From Bos javanicus (taxonomy: Eukaryota; Chordata; Mammalia; Artiodactyla; Bovidae), in contig NC_083885.1 of assembly GCF_032452875.1 (NCBI RefSeq), forward strand, positions 65,455,625-65,519,624: a stretch of DNA of 64,000 nt. Direction: 5' to 3'. The translations under genes and the position numbers were made by a program. Numbering within the stretch: position 1 is the stretch's first letter; each line of letters begins with the position of its first letter. The notes beneath the pieces are model-generated. The model was given only the letters and a program-made list of their open reading frames with translations, was not told where the DNA came from and ran no database searches. Below are positions 11,633 to 23,961 of this stretch, piece after piece.

Positions 11633-11656
11633 TAAAAAAAAAAAAAAAAAAAAAGC
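11633..11656. repeat. Poly(A) tract
   Basis: Run of about 20 A residues. Confidence 0.9.
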
Positions 11657-11859
11657 ACCCTGACTGGGTATCTGGAAGGGAGACACTGGGCACGCCTAGT
11701 GCAGGTGAGCAAGAGGGAAAACACTGCTTTTGTACATCCAGAAAAGGCTCTCTTGCCTGCAGAGTCTGTGCCCAACTCACTGAGAAACACCGATGTGTAA
11801 TCCGGCCACAGTGAATGGCTGTTCTCTTGCTCGCTGAACATCGCCTGCCCAACCAGTCC

Positions 11860-12660
11860 GATTCAACTATACCTACTCACGCGGCTGATTTTTCATCTTT
11901 ATCATAAGGCCTAATCAGTCAAGGACTACCTTCTTGCCCTGGCCTCAGCTAGTGACTGTTCCAATCTTTAGATCATAATTTCTTCACATTTACTGAAGTC
12001 TTGTCTCTGTACCCCATGTCCACCCTATCCAACTGGAGACTCAAAGAACACCACATACATGTCCTGTCTCCCTCCCCACAACAGCCCTAGTCATACCACA
12101 GCCCCATGCTAATGGACACACCTTTTCAGTGGGAACAAACACTCATAATTTTAATGTGAATGATCCCATTTATCTATGCAAACTTCCCTGGGCTCAGAAT
12201 CTGTAATTATTCTTCAAATTTGTGGAGGGACGGGTCTGCATCTCAGCTGAATAGCTTCCACAAGGACACACAGCTGCCAGGCCTTTGACGAGTGCTTACA
12301 CTACACCAAACAGATGCACTGGCTTCTCTTCTGCACTTCCTAATATGCACACCATCAACTGTGTCACAACCATGAACTACCTACTCTGGTGTCTACATCT
12401 TCACTGGGCCTCCAGCTCCACCTTCCCCGGTTCATATCTCCTTGCAAACACGTTCCCTTTTGTGATGCTGTGCAAAGTAACAGGGGCACCAAACCAGCAA
12501 GCCACCCATGGTCTTCAGTGTCACCCCAGATGTGACAATGGCCTCCACCACATGCAGTATGCAGTGATTTCTTTCCAAGGTTCTGCCCATCTTTTTCATG
12601 AACCCAATTCAGGATACATCTTGCCCAAACTGTCCCGGTCACTATTCTGAGCACTGTGAG
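11860..12660. other. Unit 2 intergenic sequence without recognised gene
   Basis: Mostly non-repeat-like sequence. The longest ORF (12285-12650, plus) has no recognisable domain and no counterpart kept open in the other units. Nothing coding is supported. Confidence 0.5.
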
Positions 12661-12675
12661 GGACCTTGAAAGACT

Positions 12676-12950
12676 GCTGCTGCTGCTAAGTTGCTTCAGT
12701 CGTGTCCGACTCTGTGCAACCCCATAGATGGCAACCCATCAGGCTCCCCCGTCCCTGGGATTCTCCAGGCAAGAACACTGGAGTGGGTTGCCATTTCCTC
12801 CTCCAATGCATGAAAGTGAAAGGTGAAAGTGAAGTCGCTCAGTCATGTCCGACTCCTAGCAACCCCATGGATTGCAGCCCACCAGGCTCCTCCGTCCATG
12901 GGATTTTCCAGGCAAGAGTACTGGAGTGGGCTGCCACTGTCTTCTCCCCA
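12676..12950 (-). mobile_element. Bov-A2 SINE, full length
   Basis: Begins gctgctgctgctaagttgct and ends gtcttctcc on the plus strand, so it is inserted in reverse. Perfect TSD CTTGAAAGACT at 12665-12675 and 12951-12961. Confidence 0.95.
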
Positions 12951-13439
12951 CTTGAAAGACTAGGAATGTCCAAAGTGGACCTCTCCCTGTCTCCAAGGCT
13001 CTTCCTCCTAATCCCCTCACCCATCACCCCACTGCTCCTCCTACCCACCAGAAAAATATAAATCACCAAATGATTGCTATTTAGCAAGATAATCAGCAAG
13101 AACTTACCCACATCTTCTGGGGACTGAACCTTGACAAACTTTAGTCCAAGTGCTAAGGGCTCAAGGAATGACGACACCTCCCATAAAGCTTCAAAAACCC
13201 AAACCGAAGTTCTCTGCTAAACAAAGCTGCTCACAGATGTGAATCTCTAGCTGGTAACACAATTGTGACTCTGTCCCTAATCTGAACACAATCAGTGCAT
13301 CAAACCTGAAGTGACGTGGGAGATTGTCTTTCTAATCCCGTCTGCACTTACCTGATCATAAGGGATCTATGAGAACAGTGTGACTGTGTCTGGTCCACAC
13401 ACCACAATTTTGAGCATCAGTATCACATGCCTGGCTAAC

Positions 13440-13665
13440 CAAAAATTCACCGCTTGTGAATTCTGTACCCACACCTGCTGTGCGGGGTCAGCACGTCCCA
13501 CTGTATTTCCCCAGCAAGGTCTCCCTTCTGTCCCACATCCTTTGTGCTATGGTACATGAGTTAGCAGATCCAGGCTGCATCAAAGGTGTGAGCATTCGAC
13601 CTTTTGTTACACTGCCCCCAGGTTGTGCGGATAAACACTGATACTTAGAATACATTCTCGTGTAA
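13440..13665. repeat. Conserved 3' flank block, unit 2
   Basis: Counterpart of 1200-1425 with about 80 percent identity by eye. Short chance ORFs on both strands are not genes. Confidence 0.5.
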
Positions 13666-14612
13666 TACATTGCTGGCATTACGAAAAGGTTTATTTTTGA
13701 AAAGCATTCTAAGAAGTTATGTATGATGCGAAAAGATGTGAAACCTGCGATTACAAAACTTAAAAATGACTAGGTAAATCATGATACACAAATAAAAATG
13801 TGTGTAATTATGATAAATGATGATAATATACAGGAAGGGCCCAACAGTCATTCCATTTACATATATATTTGAAAACAGTGATTACTAGAGTAGAGTAGGC
13901 CCTTTATCAGTAACTATAATGTTGAAGATGAATTTAACATGGCAGAAGGAAACTGATTTTAAGGATGTACACAAAAATGTTTAAATGTACATATACAAAA
14001 TTTAAGTCAACTATACAACCAGTAAGTGATTTTTCAAACAAATTAGAAAAATGTATTCGTAATCACTGTACTATGGTTTACTAGGTACACTCCTAAAACA
14101 TTTTGCAGCTACTGGGCCTGTAAGGGGCAAAGCATACAATGGTGGGTTACAGGCAATGCTTCCCAACTCCATTTCAGTGACATTACGTTCACAATTTGAC
14201 ACTGGTAATGGTGTGAATATTTTCACCAGGGAAATTGGCAAGCACTACAAAACAGGGATTGATTTACTGTGTAATTATATCTGAAGGTAACATATATTAA
14301 TAAAAGAAACTTATCCAAAACATGTATCATGTATAAGGCCATTATATTATACATTGTATAAAAATAGAGAACACAAACTTTCAGTATTCTGGATTATAAT
14401 TCCATGCAGGAAAAAAAGCCACTCACATTCATGAATGAGTGAAATCTAACACGTCTTTGTTATTTCCTTGCTTTCCTAATGTCAAAATAAGAGAAAATAG
14501 CCTAATCTCACAAAACAGAAGTTGGCAAAAGTACGAATAGAAATCTAATGAAACAAGACACACAGGTAAAAGACAGACATGTGAAAAACAAAAACATCAA
14601 GAATCCTGAAAA

Positions 14613-14735
14613 AGAGAATCACCAGCAGTCCAGTGGCTAGGACTCCCCGTGTCCACATCACAAGACATTTAGATTGCTGGTTGGGGGAACTAAGATCCCA
14701 CATGCCACATGGCACAGTTAAGTAAATAAATAATC
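14613..14735 (+). mobile_element. CHR-type SINE shared with unit 1
   Basis: Counterpart of 2423-2537, in the same flanking context; absent from units 3 and 4. Useful marker of copy relationships. Confidence 0.75.
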
Positions 14736-14739
14736 TGAG

Positions 14740-15900
14740 AAAAATGTAATTAAAATCATCACAATTCTTTAATACAGAGGTTTTGGTCTTCGTGGGAGGG
14801 GTCACCTTGCATTCCTGTTAGTTTTAAAGCCAGGTTGATCAAGTGTGGGTCTCAGAAAGTGAGGACAAACTCACACTAATAAATAATCATTATTTTGCTA
14901 GGTAACATGTTTCTGGAAGGGTAGAAGGAAAAGTGAGGAGATGAGTAAAGGGGTAAAGGAAGAAGAGCTTTAGAGACTACACCATGTGAGGGCCACACTG
15001 GACATTCTCAGGCCTTCAGTGTCCCTCACACTGCCCAAAACAGTTAGCAGGTCAACCACGTAATGGGAACAGGGACATCTTGAGGTGGGTATGTAAAGAT
15101 GATGAACAGGACTTGGGAAACCAATCACTGCAGAGAGCGGTGAGGCCAGTGTCAGATCTGGGGAAATGCCAATGAGTTGGTCCAGAGTCCCTAGCTTAGC
15201 GCTGCTCTTCTGTGAAGAACTTCCCAAGTGGGAGGGTGTTAGTGGGAGATGTGCACACATGGAAATGAGGCTGCATCCCCTTGTGGTGATGGAGCTGTCA
15301 GGTATGCAGAGCTCATGGTCAGGATATGGGAACTGGAGTCCCTGCTCTGAGCGGCAAAAGAAAAGCCAGTGGACATGTGCAGTGTAACCACTCTCATGAA
15401 AGGTGTGGCAGTAGTGAGCTCCTGTGGAAATCCCTCTGCCTCTCTGAGCTGGACAGCTCTTCTTTCTCAAAGGACAATGATAAAAACTGAGTCATAGCAT
15501 TGGTTTGGATGGGTAGATAAATGGAGTCATCCACAGAAAAGTAATCAATGCTGATTCCAAAGAAAAGATAATCCTGACCATCAGCATGGGTTGGGATGTA
15601 AGCACAGCTCATGGGGTGGGGGCAGAGGGAGCAGAAGTGTCAGGATGGACAAGGTGTTCTTTCAGTCCTCAAACCTGGTGGGCATGCATAGAGCAGGGGA
15701 GGAATGAGGTCACCAGATTCTCCAAATGCCTGAACCAGGCAACGTGGCATTCAATCTCAGATCCTTATCCCTTCAACGGGGACCATAAACAGATGACACG
15801 GCATCTCTGTGCCTCAGTTTCTGCTCTAGGAAAGGGTCCATTTGCTTCATAGGTTCTGCCCACTCTGTCACCACCTCAAACTTCTTTGACATCATTGCCA
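14740..15900. other. Ancestral 3' flank of the finger exon, unit 2
   Basis: Counterpart of 2540-3730. No protein-coding signal: the 166-aa minus ORF at 14970-15470 is not preserved in the other units. Confidence 0.5.
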
Positions 15901-15916
15901 GCCATACTTGCAGTAT

Positions 15917-18071
15917 TTATAAAGCCCTTTCTTCAGTGTGACCTCGCTGATGTTTAATCAAGCAGCAACTTCGGTTGAAAGATTTACCGCATTCCTTGCA
16001 CTCATAAGGCTCTTCTCCAGGGTGGATTTTCCAATGTGTGCGGAGGAGCTGCCTTTGCTTAAAGGCTTTCCCACATTCACTGCACACAAAAGGCCTTTCT
16101 CCAGTGTGAAGTTTGTGATGATCACAGAGACTGGTTTGACTAGTAAAAGACTGGCCACATTCACTGTACTTATAAGGCCTTTCTCCAGTGTGAACTCTCT
16201 GATGATCACGAAGGCTCCACCCAGCAGTAAAAGATTTCCCACATTCACTGCACTCATAAGGTTGTTCTCCACTGTGAACTCTCTGATGATACCAGAGGCC
16301 ATTCACAGCAACAAAAGATTTCCCACATTCACTGCACTCATAAGGCCTTTCTCCACTGTGAACTCTGATGACGAAGAAGGCTCAAACTACTAGTAAAACG
16401 TTTTCCACATTCACTGCACTTATAGGGCCTTTCTCCCGTGTGAACTCTCTGATGATCACCAAGGCTCAACCTAGCAATAAAAGATTTCCCCCATTCATTG
16501 CATTCATAAGGCCTTTCTCCACTGTGAACTCTCTGATGACGAAAAAGGCTCGAGCTACTAGTAAAACATTTTCCACATTCATTGCAATTAAAAGGCTTTT
16601 CTCCAGTGTCAACTCTCTGGGGACACTGGTGGTTCAGCCTAGCAGTTAAAGATTTCTCACATTTATTACACTCATAAGCCTGTTCTCCAGCATGAAACTT
16701 CTTATGGGCATTGAGACGTGCCTTTTGGCGAAAGAATTCCCCACATTCACTGCCTTCAAAATCCCTTACTTCATTGTGAACTCTCCAGTGATTACAAAGG
16801 TTCGATCTACTTGTAAAAGACTTCCCACATTTATTGCACTCATAAGGCTTTTCTCCAGTGTGAACATTCATATGCGCACTTAGCTGTTCATTCCGGCTAA
16901 AGAATTTCCCACAGGAACTGCACTCGAAAGGTCTTTCTCCACTGTGAACTCTCCGATGATTAGAAAGGATGGACCAAGTAGTGAATGACTTTCCACATTC
17001 ACTGCACTCATAAGGCCTTTCTCCAGTGTGAACTCTCAGATGATAATAGAGACCAGAGCTAGTAGTAAGAGCTTTGCCACATTTGCTGCACTCATAAGGG
17101 TTTTCTCCAGTGTGAAGTCTTTCATGTGCAAGGAAATCGGATTTGCGGGCAAAAAATTTTCCACGTTGGTTGCACTGATAAGGCTTTTCTCCAGTGTGAA
17201 CTCTCTGATGTTCCATTAAGTTCCACTTTTGGATAAAAGATTTATTACATTCCTCGCACTCATAAGGCTTTTCTCCAGTGTGGATTTTTCTATGGGCAAT
17301 GAGGTATTTCCTTTGGCTAAAGGATTTTCCACATTCACTGCAGTCATAAAGCATCCCTCCACAGTTAAATCTCTGATGTGCTAGGAAACGGGATTTGTGG
17401 CTAAACAATTTTCCACAATGGCTGCATTCATAACGCCTTTCTCTAGCATGAACTTTCTGATGATGAATGAGGGTATTTCTTTGGGTGCTGCCTTTCTCAC
17501 ATGTATTGAACTTACAAAACCCTTCACTAGTGAGGACTCGCCCATCCTGAACAAATATGTCTGTGTGGCTGGAGGATATCTTGCCTTCTCCCCAGCTCTG
17601 ATGACTTTTCCCACTGTGAAAAATAGCTTCACATTCCTTACTATTGTTCAGTTTCTTCCTGGTATTAGTGGCCTATGGCTGAGCTCCCATATTTGCCATG
17701 AATTCATTCCCAAGTTCCATGAAGGTAGAGAGATTCCCTGATGCAAGAACTGTACAGTTCTTCAAAAATGAGGGTCTCTCCATGATACAGCATAAGGGGT
17801 TCTCTCCAATGTGCTGCTTCTGCTGCTGCTGAATGTTTGCAGTGAAATAGAACTGTTTCCCACATGACCCACATGTGTATGCTTTCTGCCCACTATTTGT
17901 TCCTTGCTCTTCAGCCAAGTGCAAAATGTCTCTCAAAACTGGGATGCACATCTTACAAAGCTGGACCTTCTCAGGAGACAAACCTGCCCTGGGAGTCCTA
18001 ATCTGACACTCCTTCTACAGATTCGCTCTGTTCAGAAGGTGTCTCCTCATCCTGAACTCCACGCCAAGTAC
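15917..18071 (-). pseudogene. C2H2 zinc-finger exon, gene B (disrupted)
   Basis: Sister of the gene A exon, with the same acceptor (ttgttttcag, exon start 18071) and leader GTWRGVQDEETPSEQ. Lesions: (1) a 2-base loss near 18008 (unit 3 ...gcatcacagatt against gtgtcagatt here) shifts frame and stops at once; (2) CAG to TAG nonsense at 17673-17675 in the spacer, where A reads QPQATN; (3) a 2-base loss near 16365 (ctctctgatg to ctctgatg) shifts frame inside the array. Several of about 17 fingers have lost a zinc ligand: YQCNQRG (Cys to Arg), FEGSEC (Cys to Gly), YECNEWG (Cys to Trp), YKYSEC (Cys to Tyr). The last fingers, 15917-16306, are open only in the shifted frame. It retains two terminal fingers that A has lost. 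The upstream exon 1 and KRAB exon of this unit are intact. Confidence 0.9.
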
Positions 18072-18450
18072 CTGAAAACAAAGAAGTGACAGTGAAGTTC
18101 ACGTTGACTTTACTGGAGGAAGGGAACACCATCACAATTCTATATCTGACACATGAAAGAATCACTCTACAGGACTGTGTTCAGGAAATGGAGTTGGGAT
18201 AAAACTGAGAAGCAGCTGCTCTCACCAAGCGCAGGACAGAAGGACTGGATGTGGCCCACGGAGAAAGGCGTCTTCTACAATTCACTCCTCTGTCAATGGC
18301 TTTTACCAGGAACACATCTCCTCAACCTGTGACACTGTAAGGAAGCAGATCTCCAAGCCTCAGAAAATCTGTGATTTTTTTTTCTTGTGATGAGCACTTT
18401 TAAGATCTACTCTTTTGATATTTTCTTTTTATTTATTTACCCTTTTATGA
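18072..18450. other. Intron next to gene B finger exon
   Basis: Homologous to 5600-5900 and to the same place in units 3 and 4 (caggacagaaggactggatgtgg-like word). No gene seen. Confidence 0.55.
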
Positions 18451-18454
18451 TCAC

Positions 18455-18742
18455 TTGGTGGTTGTTGCTGGTCTCAGGCTTTCTCTAGTTTCGGCAAGCA
18501 GGGGCTAGTCTCTAGTTGTGTTGGATGGGCTTCTTATTGCAATAGTTTCTTCTGTGGCAGAGCACAAGCTCTAAGGCAGGAATGCTTCAGTAGTTGCAAC
18601 AGGCAGACTCAGTAACTGCTGCACACGGGCTTAGTTGCTCCACAGCACGTGTGCAGCAATGCTGTACCAGGGATCAAACCCCCGTCTCCTGCATTGCCAG
18701 GTGGATTCTTAACCAGGAGACCACCAGGGATGCCCTCTTTGG
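18455..18742 (-). mobile_element. CHR-type SINE, reverse orientation
   Basis: Plus strand shows the reverse complement: ccagggatcaaacccccgtc (B box reversed), ...ttcttaaccaggagaccaccagggatg at the head end. Confidence 0.85.
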
Positions 18743-18749
18743 GAACTTT

Positions 18750-19960
18750 CTAAATATTCAACACAGTCATGTTAATTAGAGTCACTATGCTATGCCTTAC
18801 ATCCCCAGGACTTACTCACCTCATAATTAGAAGTGTGTAACTTCTGACATTTTTCATTCATTTTATCTGCCCACCTTGCTCTGGTCTAGCAGTCACTAAT
18901 CCTTTGTCTGTATCTGTTTGGTGTTGGTGTTATTGTTTTAAAGATTCAACATGTAAGCATAACCATCCAGTACAGGTAAATGTGGAACAACCTGAGTTCT
19001 GAATGCTTGGGTCCACTTTTACAGGAACACTTTTCAATAAATACACACAGAATTATATGCTCTGTGTAGCTGGATGAATCCACAAATGGGAAAACTTCAG
19101 AATCAGAGGACTGACTACGGGCCTCTAGACTTCAGTATATTTAGAGGATCCTGGATCCAATCCTCAGTGGACACAGTGGGACAACTGGATTTGTCTTTCC
19201 CTGATTTATTTCACTTAGCATAATGCTCTCCAGGTCAATTTATGCTACTGCAAATGGCAATACAGGCATCTTTTTTATGGTTATATAATACTGAATAATA
19301 TCCCATATATATTTCATTTTTGTTATCCACTCATCTATCAATGGACACTTAGGTTGTTTCCATCTCTTGAATATTGTAAATAAGCTACAATAGACATAAG
19401 GCACAGATACCTTTTTGAAACGATGATTTTACTCCCTCTGCATAAATACACAAAGGTGGACTTGATGGACGATATGTAAGTTCCTTTTTTAATTCTGTAA
19501 TCAGTCTCCATAATCTTTACTACAGTGGTTGCAATAAAGTACATTCCTACCCACAGAAAGTAAAGAATCTGCCTGCAATGCAGGAGACCCGGGTTTAACT
19601 CCAGGGTTGGGAAGAGCCCCTGGAGAATGGAAAGGCTGCCCACTCCAGCAGTCGGGCCTGGAGGATTCCATGGGTAGAGGAGCCTGGAGGGCTACAGTCC
19701 ATGGTGTCGCAGAGTCAGACCTGACTGAGTGACTAACACTTTTGCTTTTACCAACAGTGCACAAGGCGTCCGTTTTCTCTACCAGTTTACCAACATTTAT
19801 TTTTTTGTCCTTTTTATAACAGACATTGTAACATGTATGAGGTGGTATCCCATTGTGCTTCTGATTTGCATTTTCCCAACCATTTATGATACTGAGCATC
19901 TTTTCATATAGCTGCTTCCCATACATATGTATTCTAAAGAACAACAGCAACTGTGTACCC
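18750..19960 (-). mobile_element. L1 3' region, reverse orientation
   Basis: Antisense L1 motifs: tttcacttagcataatgctctccag, atccactcatctatcaatggacacttaggttg, ttctgatttgcattttcccaaccat. A Bov-tA SINE interrupts it at 19553-19740. The left part is shared with unit 4 (49950-50650). Confidence 0.8.
19553..19740 (+). mobile_element. Bov-tA SINE
   Basis: tRNA-derived start (agtaaagaatctgcctgcaatg, cgggtttaactcc) joined to a Bov-A body (tccatggtgtcgcagagtcag ... gactgagtgactaac). Confidence 0.9.
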
Positions 19961-20109
19961 CATTACGCATTTTCTTAAAACACCCATATATGTATGTTTA
20001 CATAACATTAAAACAAATGAGAACAATTATAAAATGGAGCAGAGAAAGCAGTTAGGAATTTTTTAAAACTATAAAGCATTCAAACTACCAAGGGAGCCAT
20101 ACAGGGTCA

Positions 20110-20455
20110 TATGAAAGTGGACTACAATCAGATGTAAATACATAGTGCAAACTCCAGCGCAATTACATTAAAGAAAAATGAAAGGAAAAAAGTATGCACG
20201 ATACGCTAACAGAGAAGAGAAGATGCAATCATGCAAAATTCTCCATTAACAAATGAAAAAGACTGGACAACAAACATAGGAAAAAGAAGAAAGGCAATGG
20301 TAGAAAATGGTAACAACTTCATTAGATATTTATTTAACTATATGACTATATTAAACATTGATAGTCTCAATACACCAATGAAAAAAGATATTATCAGAGT
20401 GAATTCAGAAAGAGGAGTCAAGTACATATTCCCTCCAAAAACCCCACTTTAAATA
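20110..20455 (+). mobile_element. Old L1-like sequence, shared with 7380-7700
   Basis: Unit 2 counterpart of the unit 1 segment; A-rich with no maintained reading frame. Confidence 0.5.
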
Positions 20456-20462
20456 TGAACAT

Positions 20463-20595
20463 GCAGGAATTCCCTAGTAGTCTAGTGCTTAGGACTCAGC
20501 ACTGTCACTGCTTCAGCTGGGGTTCAATCCCCAGTCAGGGAACTAAGACACTGCAAGCTGTGGCATGTCCAAAAAACAAACAAAAGCACCCACCA
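20463..20595 (+). mobile_element. CHR-type SINE
   Basis: gaattccctagtagtctagtg head, ggttcaatccc B box, tail of caaaaaacaaac. Confidence 0.8.
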
Positions 20596-20933
20596 ATACA
20601 TGATCTCATCAAGGGATGCAAAAAAAAAAAAAAACAAAAAAACAAAGGATCTGGCCAAATCCAATACCCATTCATGATCAAAATCTCCCTCTCCTAGCTA
20701 TCTAAAAATAGAAAACTTCTTTAACTTCACAATCAAAATGAAACCCTACTGGTATCATCATACTTCCTAGACAAAAACTAAAAACCTTCCTACTAAGATG
20801 AAGAATTCAAGTATGACTTTGTAAGTCATACTAATGCACTGAGAAAACAGAGTTATATAAAAGTTATACTGATAAGGAGTGAAAGAATAATACTGCCTTC
20901 ATTCTCAGATGGCATAACCAGCTATATAAAAAC

Positions 20934-20937
<4 letters not shown>

Positions 20938-20969
<32 letters not shown>
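20938..20969. repeat. (CA)n microsatellite
   Basis: About 16 perfect CA units, a likely length-polymorphic site. Confidence 0.95.
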
Positions 20970-20971
<2 letters not shown>

Positions 20972-21092
20972 TCCTGGAATTCAAAAGCAATTACAGCAAG
21001 GTTTCAGGATACAAGAATAGTATACAAAAGTCAATTATTACTTTCCTATACATCAACAATAAACAAGTGAAGTTTGAAATTAAAAACACAAT

Positions 21093-21294
21093 GTGCTAAG
21101 TTACTTCAGTCGTATCTGACTTCTTTGTTACCCTATGGGCCATAAACTGCCAGGCTCGTCTGCCCATGGGATTCTCCAGGCAATACTGGAGTGGGCTGCC
21201 ATTTCCTTCTCCAGGGGATTATCCCAGAATCTCTAACATCTCCTGCACTGGCAGGCAGGTTCTTTACCACTAGCACCACCTGAGAAGTCCCCCC
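21093..21294 (-). mobile_element. Bov-tA SINE
   Basis: Reverse orientation; TSD AAAACACAAT at 21083-21092 and 21295-21304. The tRNA part is at the right (ggcaggttctttaccactag). Confidence 0.92.
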
Positions 21295-21534
21295 AAAACA
21301 CAATACCATGTACATTAACACCCCTTGAAAGAATGGAGAGAGAAAGGAAGAAATAGTTATAATCTAAAAGACACGTACAAATCTACATGAGGGAAATGAT
21401 AAAAACTCTGATGAAGAAATCAAAGAACTAAATAAATGGAAAGATATTTCACATTCCAAAAGTGTCAAAGATATTTCACATTCCACTTTTGTCAAGATGT
21501 CAGTTATGCCCACCTTCACCTATCAATTCAATGT

Positions 21535-21671
21535 GAAAGTGAAAGCGAAAGTGAAGTCACTCAGTCGTGTCCGACTCTTTGTGACCCCACAGACTGTAGC
21601 CTACCAGGCTTCTGCGTCCATGGGATTTTCCAGGCAAGGGTACTGGAGTGGGTTGCCATTTCCTTCTCCAG
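21535..21671 (-). mobile_element. Bov-A SINE, single monomer
   Basis: Plus strand reads gaaagtgaaagcgaaagtga ... ttgccatttccttctccag, a half-length Bov-A2. Perfect 13-bp TSD ATCAATTCAATGT at 21522-21534 and 21672-21684, so the half-length copy inserted as such. Confidence 0.92.
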
Positions 21672-21730
21672 ATCAATTCAATGTAATCCCAATCAAATAC
21701 CCAGGAAGTTATTAAGAGAATATAAATAAA

Positions 21731-22250
21731 CTGATTTAGGTTATACTTGAATGGTCTAGTGGTTTTCCCTACTTTCTGCAATTTCAGTCTGAATTTGGCA
21801 ATAAGGAGTTCATGACCTGAGCCACAGTCAGCTCCCGGTCTTGTTTTTGCTGGCTGTATAGAGCTTCTCCATCTTTGGCTGCAGAAAATATAATCAATCT
21901 GATTTCAGTATTGACCATCTGGTAATGTCCATGTGTAGAGTGGTCTCTTGTATTGTTGGAACAGGGTGTTTGCTATGACCAGTGCGTTCTCTTGGCAAAA
22001 CTCTGTTAGCCTTTGCCCTGCTTCATTTTGTACTCCAAAGCCAAATTTGCCTGTTACTCCAGATATCTCTTGACTTCCTACTTTTGCATTCCAGTCCCCT
22101 ATAATGAAAAGGACACCTTTTTTGGGTGTTAGTTCTAGAAGATCTTGTAGGTCTTCATGGAACCATTCAAATTCAGCTTCTTCAGCATTACTGATTGGGG
22201 CATAGGCTTGGATTACTGTGATATTGAATGGTCTGCCTTGGAAATGAACC
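21731..22250 (-). mobile_element. BovB LINE, inverted 5' part (endonuclease region)
   Basis: The minus strand encodes BovB apurinic-type endonuclease sequence (IIGDWNAKVG followed by SQEI at about 22060-22110; IQAYAPISNAEEAEF). With the plus-strand part starting at 22251 it forms one 5'-inverted insertion. Both parts carry the same words, actagaccattca[ag]gtat, at the joint. Confidence 0.88.
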
Positions 22251-23135
22251 ACTAGACCATTCAGGTATGACCTAAATCAAATCCCTTATGATTATATAGT
22301 GGAAGTAACAAATAGATTCAAGGGATTGGATCTGATAGACAGAGTGCCTGATGAACTATGGAGAGAGGTTTGTGACACTGTACAGGAGGCAGTGATCAAG
22401 ACCATCCCCAAGAAAAAGAAATGTACAAAAGCAAAATGGTTGTCTGAGGAGGCCTTACAAATAGCTGAAAAAAGAAGAGATGCTAAAGGCAAAGGAGAAA
22501 AGGAAAGACAACTATTTGAATGCAGCATTCCAAAGAACAGCACAGAGAGATAAGAAAGCCTTCCTCAGTGATCAATGCAAAGAAATAGAGGAAAACAATA
22601 GAATGGGAAAGACTAGAGATCTCTTCAAGAAAATTAAAGATACCAAGGGAATATTTCATGCAAAGATGGGCTCAATAAAGGACAGAAATGGTATAAACCT
22701 AAAAGAAGCAGAAGATATTAAACAGAAGTGGCAAGAAAACACAGAACTGTACAAAAAGATTTTCATGACCCAGATAACCATGATGGTGTGATCACTCACC
22801 TAGAACCAGACATCCTGGAATGTGAAGTCAAGTGGGCCTTAGGAAGCATCACTACGAACAAAGCTAGTGGAGGCGACAGAATTCTAGCTGACCTATTTCA
22901 AATCATAAAAGATGATGCTGTGAAAGTGCTGCATTCAATATGCCAACAAATTTATAAAACTCAGCAGTGGCCACAGGACTGGAAAAGGTCAGTTTTCATT
23001 CCAATCCCAAAGAAAGGCAATGCCAAAGAATGCTCAAACTACCACACAAATGCACTCATCTCACACGCTAGCAAGTAATGCTCAAAATTCTCTAAGCCAG
23101 GCTTCAACAGTACGTGAACTGTGAACTTCCAGATG
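22251..23135 (+). mobile_element. BovB LINE, direct part (reverse transcriptase N-terminal region)
   Basis: Continues BovB after the endonuclease: DELWREVCDTVQEAVIKT, then ECEVKWALGSITTNKASGGD. Frames change at several points (about 22500, 22735) and the copy stops at gaacttccagatgttaatgctg, where a CHR SINE begins; the rest of the reverse transcriptase is absent. Not functional. Confidence 0.88.
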
Positions 23136-23144
23136 TTAATGCTG

Positions 23145-23395
23145 GGGGTTCAATGGTTAAGAATCCTCCTGGCAATGCAGGGGACTTGGATTAGATTCCT
23201 ATCTGGGGGACTAAGATTTCACATGCCCTGGAACAACTAAGCCCAAAAGCCACAACTACTGAACCTGTGATCCACAAGTAAAGAGCCCATATGCTGCAAC
23301 AAAAGATTCCACATGAGGCAAAAATCCCACATGATGCAACTAAGACCCAACGCAGCCAAAATAAATACACAGCTAAACAAATAAACATTTTATTT
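23145..23395 (+). mobile_element. CHR-type SINE
   Basis: Starts ggttcaatggttaagaatcctc, ends cgcagccaaaataaatacac followed by an A-rich tail. It marks the broken 3' edge of the BovB. Confidence 0.8.
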
Positions 23396-23399
23396 AAAA

Positions 23400-23960
23400 A
23401 GAACAAAGTTTAAGGACCACAACACATGAATCTGAAATTCTTACAAAGCTAGAGAAAGCAAAACAGTGTGCTACTGACATAAAAACAGATATATATTCTA
23501 ACGGAATAAAACAGAGACTAATGAGTCTAAACATCAACCCTCAAATACAAAATCCAATACTTACTAACAAGAGGACCATTACCATTCAATAAAGACAGTC
23601 TTCTCAACAAACGATGCTAGGAAAACTGGATACCCACATGTACAACAATGAAAATAAACCTTATCTAACACCATACACAAAAATTCACTCAAAGCATACC
23701 AAAGATCTAAACTTAGGAGATAAGATTACGAATTCGTAGGAAAAACAAACAAGACAAACTGGGCCTCATAAAAAGGAACAATTGTGGTTGCAAACCTTTA
23801 ACTTATACAGTATCATGTGTCAATAGTACCTCAAGAAAGCTGTGCAGAAAAGAGAAAAAAATAAAGTTTTGTACATCAAAGGACACTATAAACACAGTAA
23901 AAAAGAAACCATAGGTTGGGAGAAAGCATTTCCAAAACACAAATACAAAAACGGATTAAT
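23400..23960 (+). mobile_element. L1 ORF2 3' remnant
   Basis: Decayed L1 ORF2 C-terminal text (aaaacagatatatattctaacgg, ccattcaataaagacagtcttctcaac, gaaaactggatacccacatgtac). Confidence 0.75.
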
Positions 23961-23961
23961 A

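Larger units (their letters stand above)
20650..21480 (+). mobile_element. L1 ORF2 remnant
   Basis: Typical ORF2 text (gcaattacagcaaggtttcaggatac, tcctatacatcaacaataaa, gaaatgataaaaactctgatg). Interrupted by the (CA)n tract and a Bov-tA SINE. Confidence 0.8.

Noticed and set aside
12285..12650. 121-aa plus ORF and opposing 96-aa ORF
   Set aside because: No domain, not kept in units 1, 3 or 4, and composition like neighbouring noncoding sequence.
14970..15470. 166-aa minus ORF
   Set aside because: Lies in the conserved 3' flank; homologous positions in units 1, 3 and 4 have stops.
20937..20970. Short direct repeats that could suggest a CRISPR-like array
   Set aside because: Simple CA microsatellite; finger arrays are likewise protein-coding repeats without spacers.
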